Positions 33,801 to 46,149 of a stretch of 64,000 nucleotides of DNA are shown here, one piece after another (the first letter of the stretch is position 1; each line of letters opens with the position of its first letter). The translations under genes and the position numbers were made by a program. The stretch comes from Oscheius tipulae (lineage: Eukaryota > Nematoda > Chromadorea > Rhabditida > Rhabditidae): contig JASJZH010000006.1 in assembly GCA_037178975.1 (NCBI GenBank), positions 10,044,001 through 10,108,000 of the forward strand. The letters run 5' to 3'. The notes under the pieces were generated by a model, which saw only the letters and a program-made list of their open reading frames with translations, was not told where the DNA came from and ran no database searches.

Positions 33801-36800
33801 AGATAGGATGACGAGACCTACGTGGGGAAGGGCTATCCGGAGGTTCTGAAAGGGTAGGTTTTCATTAAAAAGCAAAGGGTATAACCTCTAGACTACTCTG
33901 ATTATGAAAATGCCACATCTGAAGTTGTGAGGGAAAGTCAAAACGGCTCAGGAGGCGTCTCTCGCTCATCAGTGGGGTTCAAGGGATCTACTTCATTATA
34001 ATAGGCAGGAAATTCAGCGCTACCCTCTATTTTTCATGTTGGCTACTCATCAAACGCTAGGTTATGCTACAAATAAGATACTTGTGTTGAACAAATGGGT
34101 ATAAATTTGTGCCTTTTACGACTGATAGTGATTCGATGCTACCCGAATACGCACTCTTATGATCATACACGATCATTAGAGCCAAATATGTTCAAACTGC
34201 AGAAAGTTTTGGTTTGTAGATCAATATTTTCTGCAAAGGCATGCAAAAATTTTTTCGATTACACTTATTAGAATTTCACTGTCATACATCTGCTGGCTTG
34301 GTTGGCGTTTGTCGCATTGACAGAAGGCGCTAGCACTGATCAAATAGTCTCAAATAGTCAGTACGACCCCCCGCTCGGCCCTACCAAGGCTTCTTTCCCG
34401 TAGACTGGTAATTTGGTAGTAGCTTGCTACGGAGTAGAGGCGTTCCGGTAAAAAGTTGGGCAACTCGTAACGTAAACGCCTCACAGAATCTGACCCCTCA
34501 GATTCAACTCTCACACATTAGGAGCTTGTGTCACAGAGCATTCTTCGAAATATCTGGTGTCGATAGGGAGAAACTTTACGTCTGTTTTTTTCTAACTATA
34601 CAGCATGCCAGGTTAGCTTTGTGGTTTAGGGCATGTCAACTACTATCAGAGCCGAGGAAGTTGTTGAAGCAGAACTTTCTGTGAGCTATTTGCAATCTTT
34701 TTCTCACTTTGTTTTTTTCTCATTTTTCTCATCTCAACTCTTATTTTGTTTCTTACCTCCTACGAAGATGTTGTTAGTAATTGAGAATGTTTGAGTCACA
34801 ATGAATACTTCAGAATACATCGTAATGATAGCGATTTTTAGAAAGGCGCAGTGATCATAAGATTGTATACTGCCCAGACTATGGACAGAATTTTGATAAA
34901 AACAATTTGCTGATCTGGAGCTTGGAATGATTAGAAATAAGTACTGTTCAAAATATTCTATAGCGATGGGGAAGGTTTCTGTTTACAGATTCTCAACAAT
35001 CGCTTGAACTAACTACATTTGTTTAGCCGCTTCTTTTTTCGTATCAAATCTCCCGCAAATCTTTCGATGTGTTTAGCGGTGCTGACGCGCCTGCGTGACA
35101 AGGTGTCATTGGCGTCGCGAGGTCAGCCAAGTCGCCACAGTCCCAGGGGACCATCACTCAGCAACACCCCAGCCACGACGACCTACATCGATCAGACAAA
35201 CAGGAATTTCCCCTTACAGGACGAGTCTAACATCTGTCTTGATAATATGTGTCAAAAAATATAAATTAGGTTTTAGAAACTCACCCTCTTCCATCGTCCT
35301 TTGCGTTTATTTCTCTCATCTTCCAGCTCACCGTCTTCTACATTCTCCAGCCCATCTCCCTCCGCCCGGTCGGCTAGCTGGTTCAGCCGTTCCGCACTGC
35401 AAAAGACACGGATCAGACCCTCGTTTCCAGACAGAGAACAACTTCCTCTACTTTATCGTAGCCCCCTTTTCAGGGCTGCAATTCGTCACTCGGCACTCAC
35501 TTTTTAGGCTCTGCAATCAAAACAGCAAACTTTTGACTCTTGTGTGGTCTTGTGCAGAAAATAATTGGATTGTTTTCAATCTTCTGGAGTGGCTCCCCAA
35601 AAAAAAATTGTCATTGAGCCTAATTATAGGTTCAAATAGCTTTCGGAAAATATCCAAAACCTTCCGATTTTCCAGAAAATAGTGGACATTTCCCAGCTGG
35701 CACCTCTTTAGTCATCAGAACGTTTATGATCACACTCCAAGGAAGATTCTTTACCCGGTCTCTGTGCGCGTCTGGCTGAAGAATTAGATTTGGCCGCTTA
35801 TACTGGGGGAGCCCGTGTGTGTGGAAAGTGTTCGCGAGGATTACTCTGATTATTTCTGGCTAGAGAGAGATCTGAGGGCACACTATCATTATAGGGAAGA
35901 GTTCACTTCGAAACGACTCCAGGAGAGAGTCCACCAGTCACGAAAACATTTTGTTATAAGTTGTTTTCAACTACCATAATCGAGGCCATTGTTTTGTTTT
36001 CCTGGTGGAACATATGGCTTGAGGAGGTACAATAGAAGAAATTTTCAGAGTGGTAGGGCTATTGAAACATATCTAAAGATTCTGCGTCAAAGACTAATCA
36101 AGCTGCGAACCATGATTTTGCTGAATTCTCTAGTAGTTCCAGACACTTTTTTGTTTCAAAATGACTCGTTAACACATGCAGTGGATGTCTACTCTTCGCA
36201 ACTTGTCAAGGTCAGAGGGTGATCCCCCTAGGGGCACTGAGATCGACCCGGGCTGCGCGATTAATTCGCCTACCCATTACACCTATCATAACTGCTCATC
36301 CCAAAGGTCATAAAGACGTGATATAACAGTTGCCAGCTGATCCCATGGCTTTATGGGCGCGTGGTCGAGCCCGAACGCGGGTGGAGAGGGGGCATACCAG
36401 CCAGCCGTTCTTACCTCCTAAGGGGGGATGAGCGCGATGTGAGAGAAAGGCAAAACAGGCATAATCAGAGCTCTCGTGTTTAGGATAAATGTGAGAGAAG
36501 AGCTTACTTATGAGCAAGACGCTCGGAAAATACTGAGGACATACGTCCGTGGAGGTTGATGGCCATTCTGGCTTCGTCTTTGCCAGGCACCCGTGAATAG
36601 AATAATGAGCGGGAATATGGTTCAAAAAGGCGAGAACGAGAGGACACTAGCAGGTAGCAGAAGGCGAGAGGGAGGACGAAAATTACTCGTAATGGGGACT
36701 TGTCCAGAAGAAGTGAGAGAGAGACGGATAAACGGTCGGCCGAGAATTAAGATGCGAAGCGAATGCATAATGCAGAAAAGTGTGTAAACAAGAGAAGGAG

Positions 36801-36921
36801 GTGCTGTTTTTTTTTACCTGAGTTCGGCAATTTCGCCCAAGTTGTGCAAAGAAGGTGGTGATGAGGGTGGGCCGAGCGACACGGAAGAAGCCCGATGGCC
36901 CATGTAGAGGGGATTCAGCAT
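30809..36921 (-). CDS. Two-pore-domain potassium channel (TWK/K2P family)
   Basis: Supported exons: 36921-36818, about 36647-36508, 35396-35285, 33845-33762, 33721-33579, 33125-33052, 32984-32916, 32596-32479, 32441-32217, 32178-31942, 31568-31477, 31434-31352, 31310-31212, 31175-31080, 31040-30958, 30917-30809. From 35396 to the stop all phases agree (541 residues). Order: TM1 (LPHVGLVILSAAYTLLGAAI), extracellular cap with N-glycosylation sites, pore 1 FSWTAITTIGYGHIVP, TM2, a basic cytosolic loop with CWKCIKCVCC, TM3, pore 2 FVTVTTIGFGDIVP, TM4, then a nematode-TWK tail (YLLDCLINGRQPDLNW, RTLSFASDR). Both selectivity filters are intact, so a working background potassium channel is likely. 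The join between the first two exons is approximate, and further 5' exons may exist. Confidence 0.9.
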
Positions 36922-39900
36922 GCTTTGAGCCTCAGGTCTCCTCCTTCTACGTGATCATCTACGGCTTTCTCTCTCGCAAGAAACGGCAGCGCCTGCGGCT
37001 GCGTCGGTCAAGGGGCGGAGCGCCCTGGCTGTCCCCCAGGGGCGGCGTGTTAGCGCCCGACCCTCCAGCGCCAAGTATCAACCCCACTCGGAATCACGGA
37101 TAATGAAGAGTCTGGGCCCCCTCTCTCCCTTTCAATTCCACACAGATCCCTCCAGGGGTTCGTCGGTTCCTTCGGATTTCTTCAATCACGGCGGCGGTGT
37201 CACTAACACACAGAGTGGTTAGCTTGTAATTATAGGCGGCAGCGACAATGGTCCCGTCTGCATATAATTTGCTCCGGAAATGCCCATAGACAGATGGCTG
37301 TACCCCCTTTGCTTTGCAAAAGTGAGATTTCCATTTAGATTACATCAGACCTGTCAAATTTGCGACAAGTTCATCGTGTCCTTAGGCCCAAAGGCGAGCA
37401 TTTTCGCAGAATTGTTGTTTACCTATCAAAACCCTAGCATTCTATTAACTATGCGCGTAGCGTGATAATTTCCTTGGATGGAATGATTTAACGTTCAAGG
37501 CTAACAAAAACAAACTATTTAGTATAGGAAATATGATCAAAATACCAAGGGTAAGCGTGAAGAACTAGTTATAGACCTCAACTTTTGTGATTTCCTTGCT
37601 TCCTGCGCAATATGAGCACATTGCCGGAAGGGCATATTGCTTCTTTAGGCGGCTTTAGTATCAAATGCGAGGCACAGATGGCACCGGGCAAGGAAAGAGG
37701 AAGGAACCGAACTTGATCTTCCACTCGAGTAGCTCCTGTCGCAGGGCGGCAATGGAGGATTCACTCGTCTCCGGGATGGGCTTCAACTGGGGGGCGAAGG
37801 CTCGTGAGGTCGGGTGCGCCATGCAGCATGTACAAGCTGTGTTTATTCCAGGTGGCAGCAGTTGAGATGCTGCCACGCACACCATCACGTTAGACTTTGT
37901 GATCTCTTTGCGACCGAGGGATGAATGAGGCATAGCTTTATGGTATGGTGTTTGTAGATGCGAGTGTGCAGAGGAAGGAGGTAAAAGGATTCAGATTGAT
38001 CGGTGATTCTATTTAGGACGGCGATAATTAGGTTGATTTTGTTCGTCGTGAGAAGAAGACGCAGCTATGAAGTAAAAACAATGAGCGGCTGTGAGAGAAA
38101 AGCAGAGAGACATCTTTCTGCAGATGACAAGTAAACAGATTTGAAGGAATTATTCTTGTAATCCAGCTTTGACACAAACCACTAAATAGTTGGTAATCTA
38201 CACCACCAAAGTTGTAATACACTTGAGGAAAAGCACGAATGTTGCAAAACAGAATATGTTTTGGAATAAAACTCTAACAGATGAGACTCTTGTCAAAGAA
38301 ATTTTGAATTTTTCGGGAAAGCAGTAAAAGCTGAGACTGATGCCTTGCATAAGTATGGCATGGAAAAGAGTTAAAACTTTAAGGCTGAAATTTCGAAGAA
38401 AGTCAGGATACTTGGTAAGATAAGGTTACGTGCACAATGACAACGATGACAAGATGAACCTAAGTATAATTGATCGTAATTAGCAAGAAAACTGGAACAA
38501 GATACATTGTGTATTTCAAAGGCTCTTTGCTTATGTCTCTCGGTTTTGCTTACAGTGTCACATCCCAAGTCGATTCGACATGTTATCTGGACTGTTTCTC
38601 AAATTTATATGGTTAGTTTTTAGAAGTTTCTATTGATTGAACATTAGATTATGAAACACTCAAGATAGCCTACAGTAAACTGCGTTAGACGTAGATAATG
38701 TCCTCAAGTCAAAAGCAGAAACAAGATGACCTTAAAAAAGTACAGAGAAACCCAAACAGCACTGTTGTTTTAGGTTAACTTTTAACCCCAATACACAATG
38801 CAACGGCTCTGGCTCCTAATGAGAAAGTTCCACGAATTACCTGAACGGATCTAATCCTTGAAAAGCCGACTGTTCAGCTCGACCTCCATTGTGAGTGCTC
38901 CTGAACAGAGAATAGTGTCACCACAAAAAACTGCAAGTCGCTGCTTCCAACAAAATGAATTCATATGTGTGCATTTATGAAGACCGCCGTGTGGTCTGAC
39001 CGACTGACTACCTACCGATAGATCCGAGCTGTGAACTTGACCCTAGCAAACATTAATCATCTGACTTGGGCTGAAACGTAGTTTACAAAAAGTTGCATGA
39101 GGAGGGTCAGTCAAGAGTGAGAGGGAGGTGTGGAGGACTGCCACCTCTTCCAATAGTTGTTATGGAAGGCCGGTGAAATATTCATCGTCTATAGAGATGA
39201 GGCCAAAATGGAAACAAGCAGGGCTAATCAAGTTCAACAGAAGGACGACGTTCACTTGTTTTCACACAGAGCTTTAAAGATCCCGGCTCGGAGAAAGAGT
39301 GTTCCCTGAATTATTTTGGGTGGGCCAGCAGCCTAAAAATAAAATGATTCCGCCTGAGAAGATGATACCTCATCTACGAGAGGAAACGCTGGGGAACGGT
39401 AAACACCCCCTAAAGAATTCTCAATAATTGTCTGGTACATCTAACTAAAATGCAAACATTAAGAAACTATTTTGATACAAATTTCATACCTTTTTGGCTA
39501 TTGAAATTGAATGATAAAAAGTTTACATAAAAAAACCCTTGCTTCATAAAGTAATATTATAACCGCTGTCCATGTTTCATTCGAACTCTGGCAAATATTT
39601 TACAGGGTATATCTTGATAAGAATAAAATTCAGATTTTTAAAGACTGAGCATTTAAACTGACATGTGAAAGAGTCAAATGATCCGAAATGACACATGTTC
39701 AAAATATAGCCACACTTGATAAAAGTGTGCGTCTTCGGCAACGTTTGCGGTTCTTTTTTTTGAATTCACATGAGTGGTTTATGGTTATAGTAGCTCAAAA
39801 AAAGTTCAATTTCATCAAAAGGGATTCTTCTGCATGAAAAAAGTTAGCGCAGTCTGGAGAGGATGCAATTGAAACACAAGCGTCTGCCCATACTTTTTTT

Positions 39901-40301
39901 TTGGAAGGAAGCATAAGTGAAGCGCGGTAATCAGCAGCCATAAGTGAATTTCAGAGAACGCTGTAGTGCGAAGATGATCCTGCGGCCTCCAGGAGGATAG
40001 GAGACATTCATTTTCAATGGCCGATGGATGATGACGTACTCCCGTGGCTACATTCACACTTCCTACGTATAAAAAACAAAGAGGAGAACAACAAACACAC
40101 AAGGTCCAAGAGAGCCTCCATATATATATATCGCTTGTTCAAAATTTGAGTCGAATTATTCATCCGCATGCATTCAAATGCTCTCTGTCCCCTCCGGACA
40201 GAGAGCATTGGAATAGCTCTGAGGTCATAGTAGTCACCATATGTGCCGATTTCCAAATTACAGCCAAGTTTTCACCCCCGAATTGCCATAAAAATACCTG
40301 G
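36922..40301. other. Non-coding or 5' intronic sequence upstream of the K2P gene
   Basis: A GC-rich segment lies at 36.95-37.15 kb. An open minus-strand stretch at 37661-37933 (with ALRQELLEWKIKFG) has a coding look but no firm splice sites. The remainder is AT-rich without supported exons. Confidence 0.4.
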
Positions 40302-41735
40302 CGCCTTGCTCTCCTGATCTTGCAGTGTGAAGGGAACCATCCTTTACGGAGTAGACTGAGTCGTTCGAGTTGTAGCTTTGGGGCAGCGGCCTGAAATGAG
40401 GGTAATTAGAGGAAAAGTTAACTTTTGGGCTTTCAAACCACTGGACGTCTTGTCATTATATAGTAACAAGAGAATCGGACCCCCAGGTACGTTACCCGCA
40501 AGAATATCAAGCTCTCTAATGTAGCCGTGACAGTTGCTACTGGAAGAATTTCTTCCGTTTTTAGCATTTTATCATAGTTACTGAATTAGTATTTATTTTC
40601 GGGCACTTTGCTGATCAAAACAACTAGACAAGATCAGTTTGATAGCCAAGGCTGCTACAAATTTCCCAAAATCGTAATCTTATGCACTAGAGCTGTTCCT
40701 AGGCCAGCACTGGATATTCGACTTAAGATTGAGAGATTGAGTGTAATAGCTTTTGAGACCAAATCAGAACTTAGAATGCAGCCAAATCACTATTCTTGAA
40801 AATGGTCATGAAAAAAAAAGATGTACCGTCAACTTCCATGCGACCTAAAAGTTTGTCTCTTTTCTGTTTCCAAATATTTCAATTGGTAATTCAAAAACCG
40901 TGCTGTCTTTACTCAACCCCATTGAATGTTCAATTAAGCTCTGCAACATACATCTCGACAGCCCGAAAGCTTCGAGAAATGGGCTGATGAACCAATTCAT
41001 TACTTACGTAACAAAAAGGAGAATGCCTGTTGTATCAAAAGTCATTTTAGTGGGGAACAAGTAGATACAAGTGACGCACAATTGAACACCATCATTTGTC
41101 TATAACAGTTTTTGTGTCTATTGGAGGTGCCATGATCCAAAATTGACTTTCGTACAACTCCCTCCATGAGCCGTGAAATCAAAAATTGTCTGGGCCCGAG
41201 TTTCAGAGACCCCGAAAGAGCCTAGGTTTTAGTCTGCGTCAGCAGGACACAGGTGTCCAAATTGCGGCATAGTTCCCATATTTATGATTTCCGCTACCTT
41301 TCAGCTAATTTAGAACTCACCTGAACAAGTATCTGCTCGCAAAAGCATTCGGAAACATTCATGTAAGGACGGGGGGCTGAGAGAGCTAGAGAAAGGTCAA
41401 GAAAGAAACATTATTGTCGTTTCTCCAGGCGTAGTCAATGGAAAAAAGAGGGGCAAGTGTGGCCGTTTTGGGGTTTAGGGCAGGTCTCGGAGGCTTACTC
41501 GGGTTAAACCCAAGCCGAGTTCTCCTGCTCTTTCCTGAAAGAACAAGCTCCTCTACCTGCCTAAATGGGTCTTTAAGCTCTCCTTTTTCCTCTTTCTGTT
41601 TCTCGCCCCCGGAAAGCTATTAAACTCACGGAGGTACAGGTGGAACATAGGTGCCGATGTACTGATGCACGGTGCCGCCGCGCCCGTTGTGCATTGAGAG
41701 ACGGGCCGACTTGATCATTTTCTGAACGGAAACAG
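40302..41735 (-). CDS. Candidate 5' exons of an unresolved gene
   Basis: Three minus-strand segments have good splice borders: 41735-41636 (CAG before; contains MIKSARLSMHNGRGG and YIGTYVPPVPP; GTGAGT after), 41382-41322 (proline run first; GTGAGT donor) and 40394-40302 (TTTCAG before, GTATTT after; Ser-rich in one frame). The first two join in phase. The third does not join directly. They could be an alternative N-terminus of the K2P channel downstream on the same strand, or a separate gene. A GTAAGT donor near 41762 suggests an untranslated first exon just upstream. Confidence 0.35.
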
Positions 41736-41762
41736 CTGAGAAAGCCGCCGGAAAACAGCGAC

Positions 41763-44700
41763 TTACTTTTGGTACCTATTTCACCCAGGAGATGCCAGCT
41801 CTTTGCACATCTGTAACTTGAAAAGATTAGTTGCCGAGACGGGATGAGTGAGAAAGATAGACAGAGACGAAAGTTCTGTTCTTTCCAGCCTGGCTAGCTT
41901 GCAGAGAATGTATTTACAGGAGGTAATTACGAAGACATATGATTCCCGTGGGTTCTGTCGCGGTGCTCAAACAAGGAACCCGGCATGGATTTTTGCGGGT
42001 TCCACTCTATGAGACAAAAACTTGACATGTAGATTGCTGGACAGTCCAAAGGAGAGTGCAAAAGAGTAGCAATTCCATATTGGGGTTGTTTTCGGTATCC
42101 CCCGGGGGGTGAGGGTCAAGAATTGAACCTCAAAAAAATCTGGCGCAGGACACCCCCCATACTGAGTACTTTGAGCCGGGAGTGAAACGGTTTTGGAAAA
42201 GTGTTAAAGAGAATATTACTTAAGTTTTTTTCAAAGGAGGTGCGAAGACAATAGGTTCCGGGGCGGGATCGGAGTCAAGAGGACGAACGGACACAGCTCA
42301 TCCATTCTGAGATGACAGCCTGCCGTCTCTTGGAAAACAATCAGACACATTGCATTTTTGTCGTCGGCAAACTTGTTGCCATTTTAGTCTGGTCACAAAT
42401 TTTTCAAACTGCGTAAAAATGGACAGCGGGTAAAGCATCCGGAACACTATGGATACCCGTCAGATCGGCAGACATTATACGCCTTTCTCCAAGGTGACCA
42501 CAACAGCAGGAACCTGCACAAAAATGCCTAGGCTACTAATATCGCCTAGGTGTTCACCGAAGCAATTTGCACCATGCTCTAATGCACAAAGCGGGAGTTA
42601 ACAAAAAAAAATGTCTAAGAAAGTAACTTTTCAAGACATTGAATGATGGAGCAGTGTTTGACTCGATGAACGGCTCCAACTTTGGACTAAGTGCCTCTGA
42701 AATGGCCCCTCGGGTCGCAATCAGAGCCTCACCGGGCAGTCCAAAAACGACCGACTTGTCTATTTAATGTGACTAATCCTATTCCAGGACATATTGCAAA
42801 GACGGAACCAGGAATGGGGGAGGGATTTCTCAAGGTATCCAGTTCCTGAACTTGGACTGCTAAGAGCTGGAGCTAAGGGCATGTGAAAATTGGGGGGACC
42901 AGGTGAGTCCAGCACTGGCTCTGAAGGCTTTAATAGCAAGGCATGGACCAGCTGGTCAACCTATCGTGTACTCGACTTCTAAAAGTTAAAGCTGAAACTG
43001 GGCATGCGAAATTTGGGGCCCAGATGAATGAAAACACTATTTTGAAGACTCTGAATAGGAAAGCATAGGAGACTTGTCGTTTAGTGACCGCAACATCCGT
43101 AAAACTTGGACCGCTAAGAACTAATCATATGCGATATCTGGGTCCAAGTGAGTCAAAACACTCCTTTAAAAACATAAGTAACGATGTATATGAGAGATGT
43201 TCAGCTTGTGGTATAGTGACATTTGTCTAAGTAAATGTAAACTTGGACTACTAAGAGCTAAGGCTGAGTATGTGGAAATTGGAGTTAAAATGAGTCAAAG
43301 CACTAGTTTGAGGGCCTTCGATAGCAAGGTACGAGAGAGTCATCTTATGTATAATGAATTACTAAGAGTTCAACCTGGAGCCAGATATCTGAACGATTGG
43401 AGGAAGATAAAACTCTTATTCGAAGACCTCAAGAGAGCTGGTCAACTTGTCGTGTAGTGACCTCGACGTCCGTCTATGCAAATGCAAATCCGTAAATCCA
43501 TAAGGAACGCTACTCAAGCCCGCTTGACAGTGCCCATAGAACGTTTTTTTAACAATCTCGAACCGCAACAGGCTCCCCCGAGAAACAATATGTAGTCAGG
43601 GGGGATTAAATCTCTTAAAATAATCGGAACATGTGTCACACGCTGATGTTCGCCGTGGCAATTAGGGGTTGCGGCGGTCCAGTAGAGGTGTCGGTCGACG
43701 ACGCGTATCGCAGAATCGCATCTTGAATGATGTCCCAATAGAGAAAGCGATATGGATTCGAGTTAGCTGAAGAAGGAACACCCCAGGACCTCATTCACAA
43801 GGATTTTTCAATTTGATTTACAACTGTCTACGGTTTTGAGCAGCAGACAGTAAACGGCGACAAGAGAGCAAGAGTAAGTCTATGGACAAGGTGTGACGAA
43901 TATTTGGGAGAGAGAACGACGATTAAGTAGAAGGTATATGATCCGAATATGGAAGTCAAGTGTGAAATCTGACCAGGACCCTGTTTACGGGTGCTCCTTT
44001 ATAATTCTGGCCACATTGTGCCATGAGGACAATAAGGAGGGGACGCGGAAACCAAAGGGGGTGACAAACTCCAAAACTGATTTTATGGGGGCTGGGAGAA
44101 GAAGTTGAATCGGTCGTCGTCCATATTGGGCCCCCAAGTACATGTGAGGGTGCAAAGGTGGCGCACAATGGCAGCCCGCAGGTAAGGTAATTGTTGGCTT
44201 GCTGGATGCCGAAACAGCGGGCTGCTCCAGGGAGACGCAGAGAGTTGTGATCTACCGCCGGAACAAACGTTGTGATCGAAAGACTTTTGACGCCGTCAGA
44301 ATTGTGGAATGACGCTCGGAGTGAGGTCATCGCTTCTGGCTCGCAGAATCAAAGATATGTCTGATTTTGTCTGTTTCTTTGCTAACCTCTTGTTTTTGCT
44401 TAATGTCTGTTCAGCTCTAGACAAAGAGATGGCAAAACGGTCGGCAGACCGAAAGCTGTCAAGTGCTGCCACTCCAACTACGACACGCCACATCTTCAGT
44501 GTCATCTGCCACAGCTCGGATCTCAACTTTTGTGGTTTAATTGGCTCTTCTCCGACTCTTCAATGACTATTTGCAAACTTTTCAGCTCAAATGTTTAGGC
44601 CAGAAAGGAGCCAGAGATGTAAATGGTATCTGATCACATTTTAAGCGGATACAAAAGTGTTACAAAGTCCATTTGAATTTTATACCAGAGAGTAAAACTA

Positions 44701-46149
44701 AACCCGTAACAGCCCCTGGAAAATGATTCTTGGTATCTTTAACAACGCTTGCTGTTCTGCAGTTATCATTTAAGATTACCTGTTTTCGAATCTCTCCAGC
44801 TGTATCTTTACACCTTTCAGACTTCCTATTTCTTTGCCTTCCGTCATATCCTCCACACACAAAAAAGTAGATATCCACGGCACGCGCCGTCGGGATGTGC
44901 AGAGGTGCGCAATCCTACGTTTGCTCGGATAAGCGTATTTGTCTTTTGACATTTCGGTGCACTCAAACTAGAGCTGACCAGCTGAAGACGCACACTTGAG
45001 TCATTGTTTCCAGCTGACAAAATTACGCCTCCTCTCCCGTTCCGTTGGCATACTGTCTCGTGGTCCTGAGATCTTTAGAAAACGGGGTTATTCTTTGAGT
45101 TTTTGTTTTCCTAAATCAACAGACGCCTTGAGGTCCATCGCAGTTTGAAAAATTTGTGGTTGTGTAGACCATAACATTGCCTGTTCCAAATACATTGTAC
45201 AGAAAGAATCCTGTTGGACTTATTGCGTTTTGGCTTCCTATGGTATGCCTACTTTAATAGATTTCGAATCTCTTAGTTTTTCCCCAAAAATATCAGATCT
45301 CCCTCTCCCCTCCGCTCTTCCGATCCAACTTCTTGTGTGTTATGTCGCTTGAAGTGCTATGTTAACAAACCCAGGTTCCAGCTAGCAGATCCCAGTACCC
45401 ATCACTTAAAGATTACCACCTCTTTCAATTTTTATCCCACCTGTCTCCCCCAATGGTCCGGTTCCTGGCAGCAGCTCGACGGACTGTACAACGCGAAGAC
45501 CCTCGACCGCCTACACCCGCCAGTCCTGGCACCTTTCTTGCTCATCCCGAAAAGCTCGGCCTGATGGTTATGGGTTCATGAATTCTATTTTAAGTTTTTT
45601 TTTTTTGAACAGACAACTTTTGAAACAAATACTTCGAGGCTACGATGTCACCTAAACTATGTTTGCTTGCACCTACAGTTGTAGATTTTTCGCGTGACTC
45701 TTCTGGGAGATATTGAGAGCAGTAAGACTCCTACTATCTTTCTAGATCCTTGTTTTTTTTTGGAGATTCTACTCATTTCTGCCCGGAAAGGGAAAATATT
45801 ACAGTTTTCCCCTACGCGCTGTGACTCAATGATCTATTAGCGGGCTTTGAGTAAAGAAAAATCTCCCAACGGCATTACCATCTAGCCGATGGCGTGTTCA
45901 GCGGCTTGTCGCAAGCCTCGAGCGTGTCGCCAGTTTGTTTCTTCAACTTATTATTTGTATTGTTGAGTGGGTGGATGCCGGCGGGGAAGCCAAACAGATC
46001 CGGCAGGATCCGCCGCTGCCGCCACTCTGGAGCATGCTCCTTATCACTCCATCTTCGGCACATTTGAATAATCAATTTTCTTCTATTCTTTCAATTCTGA
46101 CATTATCTTAAGCCAGTTTCCAGGGCGCGGTTATACTAGGACGAACGAG
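41763..46149. other. Intergenic; tandem satellite, no gene resolved
   Basis: Apart from the satellite at about 42.64-43.47 kb I see no supported gene. Open frames at 43956-44330 and 44296-44526 on the minus strand overlap each other, have no clear splice structure, and are not claimed. The myosin promoter must lie at the right end; TTATACTA near 46130 is the nearest TATA-like word. Confidence 0.45.
42640..43470. repeat. Degenerate tandem satellite, unit about 120-145 nt
   Basis: Successive units begin near 42675, 42853, 42972, 43100 and 43240 with CTTGGACTGCTAAGAGCTAA-like words. In fixed order they then show a GCATGTG-AAATT-GG block, GTGAGTCAAA-CACT, GATAGCAAGGCAT and AGCTGGTCAACTTGTCGTG. 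Divergence between units is about 25-35 percent by eye. Confidence 0.7.

Noticed and set aside
36229-36300. tRNA-like sequence on the minus strand (GGGTCGATCTC)
   Set aside because: A and B box words are present but no stems pair; too weak to annotate.
43956-44526. Overlapping minus-strand frames of 124 and 76 codons
   Set aside because: Frames overlap without clear introns, and no motif or codon bias supports either.
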